Shown: in pieces, positions 24,572 through 33,193 of the stretch
Layout: every line of letters starts with the position of its first letter
Numbering within the stretch: the first letter of the stretch is position 1
Assembly: GCA_964448085.1 (NCBI GenBank)
Contig: CAYUUX010000002.1
Location: 1-64,000, forward strand
From: CAIJMI01 sp964448085
GTDB lineage: Bacteria > Patescibacteriota > Microgenomatia > UBA10105 > UBA927
Length of the DNA: 64,000 bases
Reading direction: 5' to 3'
Notes under the pieces: model-generated
What the model was told of the DNA's origin: nothing
What the model saw: only the letters and a program-made list of their open reading frames with translations
The model's database searches: none
Position numbers and translations under genes: made by a program

Positions 24572-25678
24572 CTACCCCGTAGTTCTCACCGGCATTATAA
24601 TGTGAAGTCCATATTCATCCTCTTGAGAATGAAAACTTCCGGGGTTTAAGGATCCGGTCATGTCAAATATAAGCTTCTCTTCTTTGTAGTGAGCCAAAAA
24701 GTCTATTAAAAACCTGCTATTAAATGCTATTTCTCCGCCTTCCCCTTCCGTTGTTGCATCAATGTGTATCTTATTTTGTCCAACTTGTGGGGTGTTTGCA
24801 GAAACAACAATACCATTTTTATTTACACTCATTTTTATTATATTTGCATTGTCTCTTGCAAAGATGGCAGCAGATTTCACCGCCGACAAAAATTCACTGG
24901 TGTTTAGTGTTGCGCGAGAGGTGTGTTGTTTTGGTAAAATCTTTTCGTAGTTTGGATATTCACCATCAATTGCCCTGCCAAAAATTTCCGTTTCCCCAAC
25001 GATAAACCCCAGCTGAGAGTCTTCTGTTTTAGTAAAAAGAATTTCCTCACTTGTTTTATCTTCTTCTCCCGCCTTGACAACTTCCTGAAGGGTGCGCGCT
25101 GGAATAATAAATTCTGTGTCTTCACCAAAAGAGGACTTCATTGTTTTTAACGATAGCCTATACCCATCTGTTGCAACTGTGGTCCACCCATCTTCTGTTT
25201 TTTTTACTTTTACTCCCGTTAACACGGGTCTCCCTTCATCCGTTGCCGCTGCATACAATACGCTCTCCATCGTTTTTAAAAAAGCATCTTTATTAAGCTT
25301 CGCCGCCTTCTTTTTCCCTAACTCTGGTAACGGGGGAAATTCTTCTTTTGCAATACAGGGGATTTCTGCCTCATACCCTTCGCTTTTTATTACAAGAGCG
25401 CCCTCTTTTGTAAAAATTTCTATTTTTGATTCTGGAAGCGAGGTAATAAACTCAATAAAAAGCTTTGCAGGAACACAAACGCCTCCAATGTCTTCAATCT
25501 TCGCACCTACTTTGGTAATAACCGTTGTTTCCATGTTTGTTCCCGCAATACAAACGCTTTCTTTTGTTGTATCAATAAGAATATTTTGAAGTATAGGAAG
25601 GGTTGTTTTTGAAGAAACCACTCTTCCTGTTTTTGTCAGACCCCCCAACAGATTTGTTTGTAAAAGAGAAAACTTCAT
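24572..25678 (-). CDS. dnaN: DNA polymerase III beta subunit (sliding clamp)
   Basis: This 368-residue clamp protein has three repeated clamp domains. Visible family segments are KTTLPILQNILI (21-32), FITSLPESKIEIF, VLTGVKVKKTEDGWTTVATDGYRLS (about 153-177) and the C-terminal HIIMPVRT that closes the ring. It lies downstream of dnaA on the same strand, the common bacterial dnaA-dnaN order, with a 190-base spacer holding DnaA boxes. The stop TAG is directly back-to-back with the plus-strand stop at 24569-24571 (sequence TAGCTA), so the two genes end with no spacer. No Shine-Dalgarno is evident. Confidence 0.95.
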   Translation of the reverse strand: MKFSLLQTNLLGGLTKTGRVVSSKTTLPILQNILIDTTKESVCIAGTNMETTVITKVGAKIEDIGGVCVPAKLFIEFITSLPESKIEIFTKEGALVIKSEGYEAEIPCIAKEEFPPLPELGKKKAAKLNKDAFLKTMESVLYAAATDEGRPVLTGVKVKKTEDGWTTVATDGYRLSLKTMKSSFGEDTEFIIPARTLQEVVKAGEEDKTSEEILFTKTEDSQLGFIVGETEIFGRAIDGEYPNYEKILPKQHTSRATLNTSEFLSAVKSAAIFARDNANIIKMSVNKNGIVVSANTPQVGQNKIHIDATTEGEGGEIAFNSRFLIDFLAHYKEEKLIFDMTGSLNPGSFHSQEDEYGLHIIMPVRTTG

Positions 25679-25712
25679 ATTAATTTCATTAGTAGTTATA
25701 AGTAGTAATACA

Positions 25713-25858
25713 TGTGGAAAAGTGTATGGTTTTGTTTGATTATTGTCAACGGCGTGATATTTTCTTCTAAACCAGGCGGAAAAAAATCAACAAAAGGGAA
25801 AAAAACAGTGTGGAAAAGAAGGTGGATAAAACTTACAACTTTGTGGATAAGTGGAAAA
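25713..25858. other. Probable replication origin region (DnaA boxes between dnaA and dnaN)
   Basis: The dnaN-dnaA spacer has one perfect DnaA box, TGTGGATAA (25842-25850), and several near matches in the same orientation: TGTGGAAAA (25713-25721 and 25809-25817), GGTGGATAA (25821-25829) and AGTGGAAAA (25850-25858). The last four are clustered within 50 bases. The stretch between 25722 and 25800 is A+T-rich and could unwind. Location next to dnaA, co-orientation of the boxes and A+T richness are the usual marks of a bacterial oriC. GC skew over the genome would be the test. Confidence 0.65.
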
Positions 25859-25868
25859 GAAAGAAAAA

Positions 25869-27236
25869 CTAGGCCCATAATTTTTGTTTTATCCTCTCTG
25901 TTGCCTCTCTCAACCGTTCGTTTGTGGGTAGTTCGTGGGCAATTGTATCAACACCGTGCATAATTGTTGTGTGATCTCTTCCTCCAAGAATACCTCCAAT
26001 ATCGTCCAGCGTTAGCCCCAATTCTATTTTACACAGATACATAAAAAGCTGTCTTGGCCGCGCTATTGGTCTATCTCTTTTTGGGCCCTTTAGCGTTGTT
26101 GTTTTAATTTCAAACACCACAGAAACAGCCTCCAAAAGATCCTGTGGACTTACCCGTCTTTTGGGTGCTGGAGTTGCCCCGCTGGTTTGTCCCCGCGCAG
26201 ACAACAGAGCCGTTATGGTGTCTGGAGTTAATTCTGTGTTGTGTGTGCTCACCTCTGTTGTGAGGCGTTTAAGGAACCCCTCAATGGCTCTTGTGTCGGT
26301 AAAGTTGGCCGCAACCACCCTGGCACCGTCTGTGGTAAGCTGAAGCCCCAACGCACGAGACTTGATGTTAACAATTGCGGCCCGAAGCTCAAAGTCTGGT
26401 GGGGATATATCAACAAGAAGTCCCCCCTCAAACCTGGATCTCAACCGGTCTTCAAGCCGCGCTATTTCATTTGGAGACCTGTCACTTGTCAGTATGATCT
26501 GGCCGCCCTCATGGTGTACGGCATTGAAGGTGTGAAAGAATTCTTCCTGTGCTGTTTGTTTTCCCGCAATAAACTGAACATCATCCACAAGCAACAGTTC
26601 GGCGGTGCGGTATTTTTGTTTAAATTGACGAACGGACTTTGTTTGAATTGCTTCGATAATTTCATTTAGGAACTCCTCCCCCATACAATACACAATTTTT
26701 GTGGTTGGTTTCTTAGCAAGAAGCGAGTTTGCAACAGCGTGCATAAGGTGGGTTTTCCCTACCCCAACCCCGCCATAAAAAAATAAGGGGTTATATGCGG
26801 AACCGGGGCTTTTGGCAACCGCAGAGGCTGCAGCGTACGCTATTTGATTTGTCGTTGATACGGCAAACGTTTCGAATGTGTATTCTGTTTGTATATGGAG
26901 CCTTTTTGCTGCGCTCACACTGTCGACGCGAGGAATTTCAACCGTGTGTGAAAAAAGCGGCCCCGCCTCTTTTTCGGAAAGCGTTTGTTTTTTGGGAACA
27001 ACGACAAAAACAAGGCTCACGTTGCCGCCTGTATTGTGGTCGATGATGCTTTTAACGAGCGAATAATACCGCGTTTCAACCATGGTTCTCACTAGAGGGT
27101 TGTTGAGGCCAATCGTTGCGACGCCATCTTTTAAAGATAAAAGGTCGCTTTGGGAAAAGTGGGTCTGAAAAGTTGCCTTAGACACAGACAGTTCAAGCTC
27201 GGCAAGCACAGACTTCCATAGTCGTTGCGGTTCCAT
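25869..27236 (-). CDS. dnaA: Chromosomal replication initiator DnaA
   Basis: This 455-residue initiator shows all four domains. The N-terminal domain I is at 1-85 (LWKSVLAELELSVSKATFQTHF). A short linker leads to the AAA+ domain, with Walker A GGVGVGKTH (155-163) and Walker B LLLVDDVQFIAGK (about 214). The box VII arginine segment is RLEDRLRSRFEGGL. Domain IV has the DnaA-box-binding signature GGRDHTTIMHG (about 424-434). It is transcribed from a TTGACA-17-TATATT promoter whose -10 touches a perfect DnaA box, a direct sign of autoregulation. Confidence 0.97.
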   Translation of the reverse strand: MEPQRLWKSVLAELELSVSKATFQTHFSQSDLLSLKDGVATIGLNNPLVRTMVETRYYSLVKSIIDHNTGGNVSLVFVVVPKKQTLSEKEAGPLFSHTVEIPRVDSVSAAKRLHIQTEYTFETFAVSTTNQIAYAAASAVAKSPGSAYNPLFFYGGVGVGKTHLMHAVANSLLAKKPTTKIVYCMGEEFLNEIIEAIQTKSVRQFKQKYRTAELLLVDDVQFIAGKQTAQEEFFHTFNAVHHEGGQIILTSDRSPNEIARLEDRLRSRFEGGLLVDISPPDFELRAAIVNIKSRALGLQLTTDGARVVAANFTDTRAIEGFLKRLTTEVSTHNTELTPDTITALLSARGQTSGATPAPKRRVSPQDLLEAVSVVFEIKTTTLKGPKRDRPIARPRQLFMYLCKIELGLTLDDIGGILGGRDHTTIMHGVDTIAHELPTNERLREATERIKQKLWA

Positions 27237-27253
27237 AAGATGAGGGGCAGAGG

Positions 27254-27300
27254 TGTGGACAAATTATCCACAATATAATCTTGCCCCGGCGGTTTGTCAA
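27254..27300 (-). promoter_or_regulatory. dnaA promoter with overlapping DnaA boxes
   Basis: On the minus strand a perfect TTGACA (27300-27295), a 17-base spacer and TATATT (27277-27272) are followed directly by a perfect DnaA box, TGTGGATAA (27272-27264), sharing one base with the -10. An inverted near box, TGTGGACAA on the plus strand (27254-27262), adjoins it. DnaA bound here would cover the -10 and +1, so it should repress its own gene. The start codon is at 27236; the leader is about 29 bases without a Shine-Dalgarno. Confidence 0.8.
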
Positions 27301-27382
27301 GGAGAACGCGCCGCCCAAGGAAGATTGTTTTGTTTATAGAAGTGTAGTAAAGTACACGAGAAACAAAATTTCAGAGAAAGAT

Positions 27383-28204
27383 ATGAAAATCAAGAAAACA
27401 GAAACAAACAAAAGAAGAAGGCTGTTTATAACGGTCGCGGCAGTTGCGTTTGTGGCGAGCGTATTTGTTTTTGTGACATTCTTTCTGCAGAAAAAAACAT
27501 ATGTTACTACAGACCTTTTTGTTACAGGCGGAGAATGGTGGTGGGACACAATTCGCGCGCCATATTGGCTTGGGGACCCCGTTGTAAGCGGGGCAACGGA
27601 GTACGATGTTGCCGGGAAAAAAATTGTTGAGATTTTGGATGTTCAAAAATTTGACGAAGGAAGCAGAAGGTCAATGATTATTAAGGCTCGCCTTCTGGTT
27701 TCAAAGGATATACGGACAAAGAAATATCGATTTAAACAAAACCCCCTCGAAATAGGGGCAACAATATCCATTTCTCCGGGAAACATACAGATTTATGCAA
27801 ACATAATAGGTATAGAGGGCGTCCACGACCTTGGGCCGGAGGAAAAACAGGTTGTTGTTGCGCGGTGGTACAACGTGTTCCCTTGGCAAGCAGAAGCTAT
27901 TCAGGTTGGAGACACAATGACCAACGGTTCCAATAAAGAGGTTGCCCGGGTGATAAAAAAGGAAGAACAGTCGGCTCAAAGAACCGTTATTTCAGACACA
28001 ACCCTCACGGGACAGCTAGTGTTTTTGCGAAACGATCCAGACCGAAGAGACGTGACCCTAACACTTGAAATTCTAACAACGCAATCCGGAAGAAGAAAAA
28101 TTTTTAACTATTCCCAGCTTGTTAAGGTTGGAGAGACACTGTATATTGCGCTTCCGAAAATTAACATTCTTCCACAGATTATTTCCTTAACACCCTCGTT
28201 ATAG
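27383..28204 (+). CDS. Membrane-anchored protein with an internal duplication, next to dnaA
   Basis: This 273-residue protein has a basic N-terminus (KKTETNKRRR), a membrane helix at about 13-33 and an extracellular part built of two similar units. Unit 1 (about 60-155) contains WLGDPVVSG, then KARLLVSKD, then LEIGATISISPGNIQIYANI. Unit 2 (about 170-270) contains IQVGDTMTNG, then LTLEILTTQSG, then VKVGETLYIALPKINILPQI. The layout resembles DUF4330-like envelope proteins, but I cannot confirm that family. The ATG at 27383 is preferred because the basic-plus-helix anchor starts there and AGAGAAAG precedes it. It is divergent from dnaA and overlaps the converging methyltransferase gene by 26 bases. 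Confidence 0.65.
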   Translation: MKIKKTETNKRRRLFITVAAVAFVASVFVFVTFFLQKKTYVTTDLFVTGGEWWWDTIRAPYWLGDPVVSGATEYDVAGKKIVEILDVQKFDEGSRRSMIIKARLLVSKDIRTKKYRFKQNPLEIGATISISPGNIQIYANIIGIEGVHDLGPEEKQVVVARWYNVFPWQAEAIQVGDTMTNGSNKEVARVIKKEEQSAQRTVISDTTLTGQLVFLRNDPDRRDVTLTLEILTTQSGRRKIFNYSQLVKVGETLYIALPKINILPQIISLTPSL

Positions 28205-28964
28205 TGGGCTTTTGCACAACAAATAAGACGCTCCAGTCTTTGCCGCCGGGAGAAAGCAGCTTGTTTTTCATGACCCCCCAAGACCTCAATACAAACCCCG
28301 CTCGTGTGAGGAGGGGCTGTACCTCGTTATAAAAGTAGTAATGAAGCAGGTGCGTTTCTTGGTATTGGATGGTTTTACCAGAAGAAAAGGCAACCTTTAT
28401 GTTCTGGACGACGCGCACGGTGTGTTTTTGTTTATTGAGGGTTGGAATTTTTGTCCTCACATAAGAAAAGTTTACCCCCCGCCCCTTTTTGGTCATTGTT
28501 TCTGGTGGGCTATGTAAAACGCCGGGTCCATACCAACAATCAAAAATAAAAATACCACCGGGTTCTAGGCTAGAATACACAGATGCAAAAAATTTCATTA
28601 TTTCTCCGCGCGATTTGAGATAGCTAAAAACATGAAACAGAGAAGTGGCCACCCCAAAAGTGGATGATGAGCGAAGGGTTGTTACATTTGCCCTTTTCAA
28701 AACCAATGAAACGCCCATCCTTTTTATTTTATCTCTGGCGACCCGCAACATTTGTTTTGATGAATCCACTCCCACCACCGAATAACCAAGTTTTGTAAAA
28801 AACAGGGCGTGCTCCCCCGTTCCGCACCCGAGATCAACCATTTTTTTTGAAGGAGGCTCAAGGCGTTGGATAAGGGAGTGGATAATCCCCGTTTCTTTCG
28901 CATAGTTCTTCTTTTGATAAAACGCGTCGTAGTATGCAGCACTCGTCGTAAACGGCTTGGTCAT
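28179..28964 (-). CDS. Class I SAM-dependent methyltransferase
   Basis: This 261-residue protein has the class I methyltransferase core: motif I VDLGCGTGEHALF (about 43-55), VVGVDSSKQML as the acidic loop after strand 2, ANVTTLRSSSTFGVATSL as motif II, and a family-typical LEPGGIFIFDCWYGPG later. The substrate is unknown; position after a glycosyltransferase suggests methylation of a glycan or lipid-linked sugar. Its start overlaps the stop of the upstream GT4 gene by 4 bases. Its 3' end overlaps the converging membrane protein gene by 26 bases. Confidence 0.82.
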   Translation of the reverse strand: MTKPFTTSAAYYDAFYQKKNYAKETGIIHSLIQRLEPPSKKMVDLGCGTGEHALFFTKLGYSVVGVDSSKQMLRVARDKIKRMGVSLVLKRANVTTLRSSSTFGVATSLFHVFSYLKSRGEIMKFFASVYSSLEPGGIFIFDCWYGPGVLHSPPETMTKKGRGVNFSYVRTKIPTLNKQKHTVRVVQNIKVAFSSGKTIQYQETHLLHYYFYNEVQPLLTRAGFVLRSWGVMKNKLLSPGGKDWSVLFVVQKPTITRVLRK

Positions 28965-30142
28965 AGTATGGCTTGTAGTTTTTGTGCGGCGCTATCCCAA
29001 GAAAAATTGGTTGTTACGTATTTTCGAGCGTTAGTTTTCATGGAGAGAATGGTTTTTTTTGACAATGAAGCGTAGCGTAAAATTGTGCGAGCAACTGCAG
29101 TGGGAGACTCTGTTGGAAAATAGAAGCCTGTTTTCCCAGAGCAGATTTCGTCTGTGTTCCCCCCACTTCTTAAAACGGGCGTCCCACACGCCTCAGACTC
29201 GATGACCGACAGGCTTGCCGAGCTACCACCCACGCACCGCGTTGAACCGCAATAACAAAAAACACTGCACGCGGTGTAAAAACCGGGCAGCCTTTTTTCT
29301 GATACACAACCAACAAACCGAACGTGGTGGTGAATTTTCAGAGACAAAATGAGGTTTTCATAGCGAAGACGCGCTTTTTTGTTGGGAATGCTTTCTGAAA
29401 TAAGAAGAAGTGTCCGTGGTTGTTTTTTTATCACAAAAGGGAGTGCGCGAAGCACCACCTCAGTTCCTTTCAGCACGGTGTAATCCGTACTGTGTCCAAT
29501 AACCAAATCATACTTTGACCCCACATTTAAGAGGGGTTGAGCGGAAGGACAAAAAAATTTTGTGTCAACTCCGTTGGGGATAAAAAAATTTGGTTTTTTG
29601 TTGTACCTGAACGCCATCGCGCTGGCAACGGGTTCGTTTAATGTAGCAAGAAGCCACGAGCGCTGAACCGCCAGGCGATCAAAGGGCTCATAGAGGACCT
29701 TGATAATTGGAAGGAAGAGTTTTTCTCTGAGAGAACCCATTTTTATCCGTAAAACATCATAAAAAATACTTAATGGTTCGAAACAAAACACTATGGTTTT
29801 TTTGGACACGACCGTCGAAAGGAGGCTTAGGGGAAAGCTGGTTGCAAAAACCACATCTTGAGGAGAGATAAAATGTTTTAGCCGAAGCGCATTTATAAAA
29901 AAAGAAAACGGCAAAAGAAGCCAATATAAAAAAGGAGGCCTCCATAAGCGATAAACAGAAACATGAAGCTTGGCAAACCTACGGTTCCAATGAGGACTTA
30001 TTTTTTCCACGCACAAAGTAATTGTGTGAGAACCGACCAATCTTTTTGTTATTTCATATACAAACTTCTCTCCTCCCCGCAAATGGAGAAACTCCGTGTG
30101 AAACAAGAAGAGCTTTTTCTTATTCTGTTGCGCCTTTTGCAT
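28961..30142 (-). CDS. Glycosyltransferase family 4
   Basis: This 393-residue GT-B glycosyltransferase has an N-terminal acceptor-domain motif (FLHLRGGEKFVYEI, residues 18-31), a linker NGVDTKFF around 195, and the nucleotide-sugar site VIGHSTDYTVLKGTEVVLRAL. It ends with SLSVIESEACGTPVLRSGG (about 327-345), the EX7E-type retaining transferase signature. It is expected to act on the cytoplasmic face of the membrane in surface glycan assembly. It shares an operon with the methyltransferase (4-base overlap). A TGATATAAC element lies nine bases before the ATG. Confidence 0.85.
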   Translation of the reverse strand: MQKAQQNKKKLFLFHTEFLHLRGGEKFVYEITKRLVGSHTITLCVEKISPHWNRRFAKLHVSVYRLWRPPFLYWLLLPFSFFINALRLKHFISPQDVVFATSFPLSLLSTVVSKKTIVFCFEPLSIFYDVLRIKMGSLREKLFLPIIKVLYEPFDRLAVQRSWLLATLNEPVASAMAFRYNKKPNFFIPNGVDTKFFCPSAQPLLNVGSKYDLVIGHSTDYTVLKGTEVVLRALPFVIKKQPRTLLLISESIPNKKARLRYENLILSLKIHHHVRFVGCVSEKRLPGFYTACSVFCYCGSTRCVGGSSASLSVIESEACGTPVLRSGGNTDEICSGKTGFYFPTESPTAVARTILRYASLSKKTILSMKTNARKYVTTNFSWDSAAQKLQAIL

Positions 30143-30240
30143 ATCGTGCTAGTTATATCATAAATACCCCGGTTTTTCCGTGATCTTTAGAAAAGAAGAA
30201 AAATCAAGTATACTACACACGCGTTTCTTATAAAAGAAAA

Positions 30241-31605
30241 ATGATAAAAAAGACCAACGCTCTTGTTCATTCTATTTTTACTCCTGCCAATTTTACAAGC
30301 CTTCTTGGTATTCAAAATACCCTGGGAATCTTAACGATTTTTTCTTCCCCACTGCCAATTCCCCCAAAAACAAGCATAGGAATTTTAACGGGATTTTCAA
30401 TGGTCGTTGTGCTTTTTCTTGTTGTGTTTTGGAAAAAGAAAATGATTCGAAAGATAAGAAAAACAGAAACGGTTGATTGGTTGGTACTTGGCTATGTGTT
30501 CGCCAACGCCCTCTCTCTTATCGCAAGTCCTTACATATTTGATCCAACAAATTTTCGCTTATTACTGGTTGCAACAATTCAATATGTCGCCGTGCGTCTG
30601 ATAGAGCTATCCACAGAAGAAAAACACAGGCTTCTTCATTTTGTCGGAATAACTACCGTTTTTGTTGCACTTATTAGCCTTTTTCAACTGGTGTTTAGAG
30701 ATCAAGCTATCGTTATTGCAAAAAGATTTCTTTTTGGAGATGCTGCATATAGCATAGCTTGGGATTTGGGCAGAGGAAGAGGACCCCAGTGGGGCAACGC
30801 GGTTATTGCCTTTCCCCTATTTGTTGCCTCGGTTTTATTGCTGAGGAGTAAAAAAGACTTTATTATTCGCCTCTATACTTGGTCGGGAATATTTTTAATT
30901 CCTTTTTCATTTATTACAACGAATTTTCGTTGGCTTACCCTTTGTTTTTCTGGAGGGTTATTTTTTATGCTGTTTATGTTCGTTCGATACAAGATGACGA
31001 GTTGGAAATCTCTAAGAAGACTTCTTGCGCCAGCACTCCTCTCGGTGATTGTCGGAATGACGATTGCTTCATCCGTTTTTCAATACAATCTCATCGACAG
31101 GTTTTTATTAAAGGAAAAGAGCCGAGATGTTGTGTTTACCCTTGGGAGGCTTTTTTTATATAAACAAGCAATGTACGCCTTTACTGCTTCCCCCATTGTC
31201 GGAATAGGCACGGGAAATTACAAATATATAATAGACAGACCCGTCATTCTGCATTATTACAACTTTATCGTTGGTGGGGAAAGCGAGGTTGATACGACCA
31301 CAAGGGAACCAGTTTCTTCCCACAATGATCTATTAACGATTTTGGCTGAAACAGGCGCGCTGGGTGTCGTCCTGTACACACTCATAAATTACTTTGTTTT
31401 TTCTCGACTCGTTTTCCTTTTGCGGAAAGCCGTTGTTGCGCGGTCCCAACACAAGACAGTTTTATGGCTTTCGATAATAACGGCAATTTCCCTTTTCCAT
31501 CTGATTGGTTTGTTTGAAAACACGTCCCCAAACAATTTAACATACCTATTTTTTCTCTTTGCCGTTTCACTTACCTGGTTTCAAGACGCCGCACTAGAAA
31601 GTTAA
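30241..31605 (+). CDS. O-antigen ligase/Wzy polymerase-like membrane protein
   Basis: A 454-residue polytopic protein with about ten to twelve hydrophobic helices. A large loop near residues 330-365 ends in PVSSHNDLLTILAETGALG, the Wzy_C signature of O-antigen ligases and polymerases, in which SHN and the ETG turn are conserved. Such proteins join or ligate lipid-linked oligosaccharides on the outer face of the membrane. A TATAAA (30229-30234) six bases before the ATG suggests a leaderless transcript. Ligase and polymerase cannot be told apart from sequence alone. It overlaps the converging GT2 gene by 12 bases. Confidence 0.8.
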   Translation: MIKKTNALVHSIFTPANFTSLLGIQNTLGILTIFSSPLPIPPKTSIGILTGFSMVVVLFLVVFWKKKMIRKIRKTETVDWLVLGYVFANALSLIASPYIFDPTNFRLLLVATIQYVAVRLIELSTEEKHRLLHFVGITTVFVALISLFQLVFRDQAIVIAKRFLFGDAAYSIAWDLGRGRGPQWGNAVIAFPLFVASVLLLRSKKDFIIRLYTWSGIFLIPFSFITTNFRWLTLCFSGGLFFMLFMFVRYKMTSWKSLRRLLAPALLSVIVGMTIASSVFQYNLIDRFLLKEKSRDVVFTLGRLFLYKQAMYAFTASPIVGIGTGNYKYIIDRPVILHYYNFIVGGESEVDTTTREPVSSHNDLLTILAETGALGVVLYTLINYFVFSRLVFLLRKAVVARSQHKTVLWLSIITAISLFHLIGLFENTSPNNLTYLFFLFAVSLTWFQDAALES

Positions 31606-32562
31606 GACGTCGTGGCGCACTTCTAAAGAAGAGAACAGGGAAGAAAAAACGTGCGCATGCGTATATTTAGACAGAACGTTTTTCCTTCCAGCCCTCAGGA
31701 GCCGCCAGTTTTTTAGGCTTGAAATAATAATTTTTGGATACATCCATGGAGAATATTTTACTAAACAATAGATTGCGGTTATGAGCTGCCAAAGACACAC
31801 CCTTGTTATGTTTTTTATAATAGTTTGTTTTGGCCAGGTTAGTATAATAACCCACAGAAGGTTGCGAAAACTCTGGTACATGACGAAATAACTTTTTTCT
31901 CCCCAGGTAAACGTCCGTTTGTGAAAAGCAACCAGTTTGTCGCATTTATAAAAACAACCACCAATAGCAAGGGCGCGTATGGAAAACTCCACATCGTCTA
32001 AATACCAACGAAGAACAGGATTCAAAAAAAAGCCATACGTTCGCACCATCTTTTTAAGAAAAGGCGTTCGTATTAAAAGACACGACATAGACGCAAGCGA
32101 AGTGGTAATCGTGGGAAAAAAGGCGTTTTTTGAATAGCCAGTTCGAAAATATTCTACTCCAAAGGAATCAAGCTTTTTTGAATGTCCTCTATAGATATAC
32201 GGGACATATATATCCCCACAGTTCCTATCGGTTGTAAAAACGCGATACAGCTCGGCAAAGAAATTCTTTTTGATTTCTGCATCGTCGTTAATAATCAGAT
32301 AAAAGTCACTTTGGAGATGCATCGTTTTTTGTACGGCCAAATTATTTATCTGTACAAAGCCCGACTCCGGAGAGGAAACGAAAACGGAATCAATACAAGA
32401 AATTTTTGGGATACGATGTCGAGGGTTATTGGTTGTTACAACAATGGTTATATTTGCGTCTTGAGTTTTTGCCTGTCTGAGTGAACGGAGACACCTATTT
32501 AAAACAGAAATGTTTTTTGTATATCCGGCACACGAAACCACACAAATAATTGTCATATGCAT
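31594..32562 (-). CDS. Glycosyltransferase family 2
   Basis: This 322-residue GT-A transferase has an N-terminal TIICVVSCAGYTKN strand and loop, a donor-binding segment SGFVQINNLAVQK, and the metal-binding DDAE motif in LIINDDAEIKKNF (about 92-104). WYLDDVEFSIRAL near 193 is the second acidic site. The C-terminal third contains weak hydrophobic helices, consistent with membrane association. Two in-frame ATGs (32562 and 32556) are possible starts. The gene is divergent from the rfbC-like gene, their overlapping -10 boxes lying at 32584-32593. Confidence 0.82.
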   Translation of the reverse strand: MHMTIICVVSCAGYTKNISVLNRCLRSLRQAKTQDANITIVVTTNNPRHRIPKISCIDSVFVSSPESGFVQINNLAVQKTMHLQSDFYLIINDDAEIKKNFFAELYRVFTTDRNCGDIYVPYIYRGHSKKLDSFGVEYFRTGYSKNAFFPTITTSLASMSCLLIRTPFLKKMVRTYGFFLNPVLRWYLDDVEFSIRALAIGGCFYKCDKLVAFHKRTFTWGEKSYFVMYQSFRNLLWVIILTWPKQTIIKNITRVCLWQLITAIYCLVKYSPWMYPKIIISSLKNWRLLRAGRKNVLSKYTHAHVFSSLFSSLEVRHDVLTF

Positions 32563-32583
32563 GAAGGATTACACGCGCAAGGT

Positions 32584-32593
32584 ATTATATAAT
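32584..32593. promoter_or_regulatory. Overlapping divergent -10 boxes
   Basis: ATTATATAAT holds TATAAT on the plus strand (32588-32593, for the gene at 32608) and TATAAT on the minus strand (32589-32584, for the GT2 gene). The two promoters share bases, so polymerase binding at one should exclude the other. Confidence 0.55.
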
Positions 32594-32607
32594 AAAGTAA
32601 GATTGCA

Positions 32608-33168
32608 ATGAAAACACACGTTTCACCAACACGTTTTTCGGATCTCCTCATTATCACGATTGATTATTTTAAAGACGAGAGAGGTTTTTTTATAGAACCG
32701 TGGAATAAGAGAGATTTTAAAGAGGCTGGTTTTGATAAGGAATTTGTTCAAGAGGGTCATTCACGATCAAGGCGCGGCGTACTTCGCGGTCTTCACTACC
32801 AAGACATGACGGCTCCAATGGGTAAACTTGTTCGGTGCACAGTGGGATCCGTCTTTGAGGTTGCGGTTGATCTACGGATATCATCAAAAACATTTGGGAT
32901 GGGATATACTACAATTCTTTCATCAGCAAACAAAAAGATGTTATATGTCCCAGTCGGATTTGCCTTGGGATTTCTAACATTGAGTGCATACGCAGAGATG
33001 CAATATAAGCAAACCGGTTATTATACTCCCTCAGCGGAGGGGACGCTTTTCTGGAACGACAAGGATATTCAGGTTCCCTGGCCTTTAACAGCGCCACCCA
33101 TTGTGTCTTCTCGGGATGCGCGCGGCATATCCCTAAAAACATACCTGCTTCATCCGGCCTTTCTATAA
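32608..33168 (+). CDS. rfbC: dTDP-4-dehydrorhamnose 3,5-epimerase-like protein
   Basis: This 186-residue cupin-fold protein of the RmlC family has DERGFFIEPWNKRDF (22-36), then RGVLRGLHYQ (55-64) with the catalytic histidine, KLVRCTVGSVFEVAVDLR (about 72-89), and YVPVGFALGFLTLS. These are the core motifs of sugar 3,5-epimerases acting on 4-keto-6-deoxy nucleotide sugars. No RmlA, RmlB or RmlD is next to it in this window, so the exact sugar (dTDP-rhamnose or another) is unproven. It is followed by an epimerase gene 25 bases downstream. Confidence 0.85.
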   Translation: MKTHVSPTRFSDLLIITIDYFKDERGFFIEPWNKRDFKEAGFDKEFVQEGHSRSRRGVLRGLHYQDMTAPMGKLVRCTVGSVFEVAVDLRISSKTFGMGYTTILSSANKKMLYVPVGFALGFLTLSAYAEMQYKQTGYYTPSAEGTLFWNDKDIQVPWPLTAPPIVSSRDARGISLKTYLLHPAFL

Positions 33169-33193
33169 TGTATACTAGCCTGAATCATTATTT

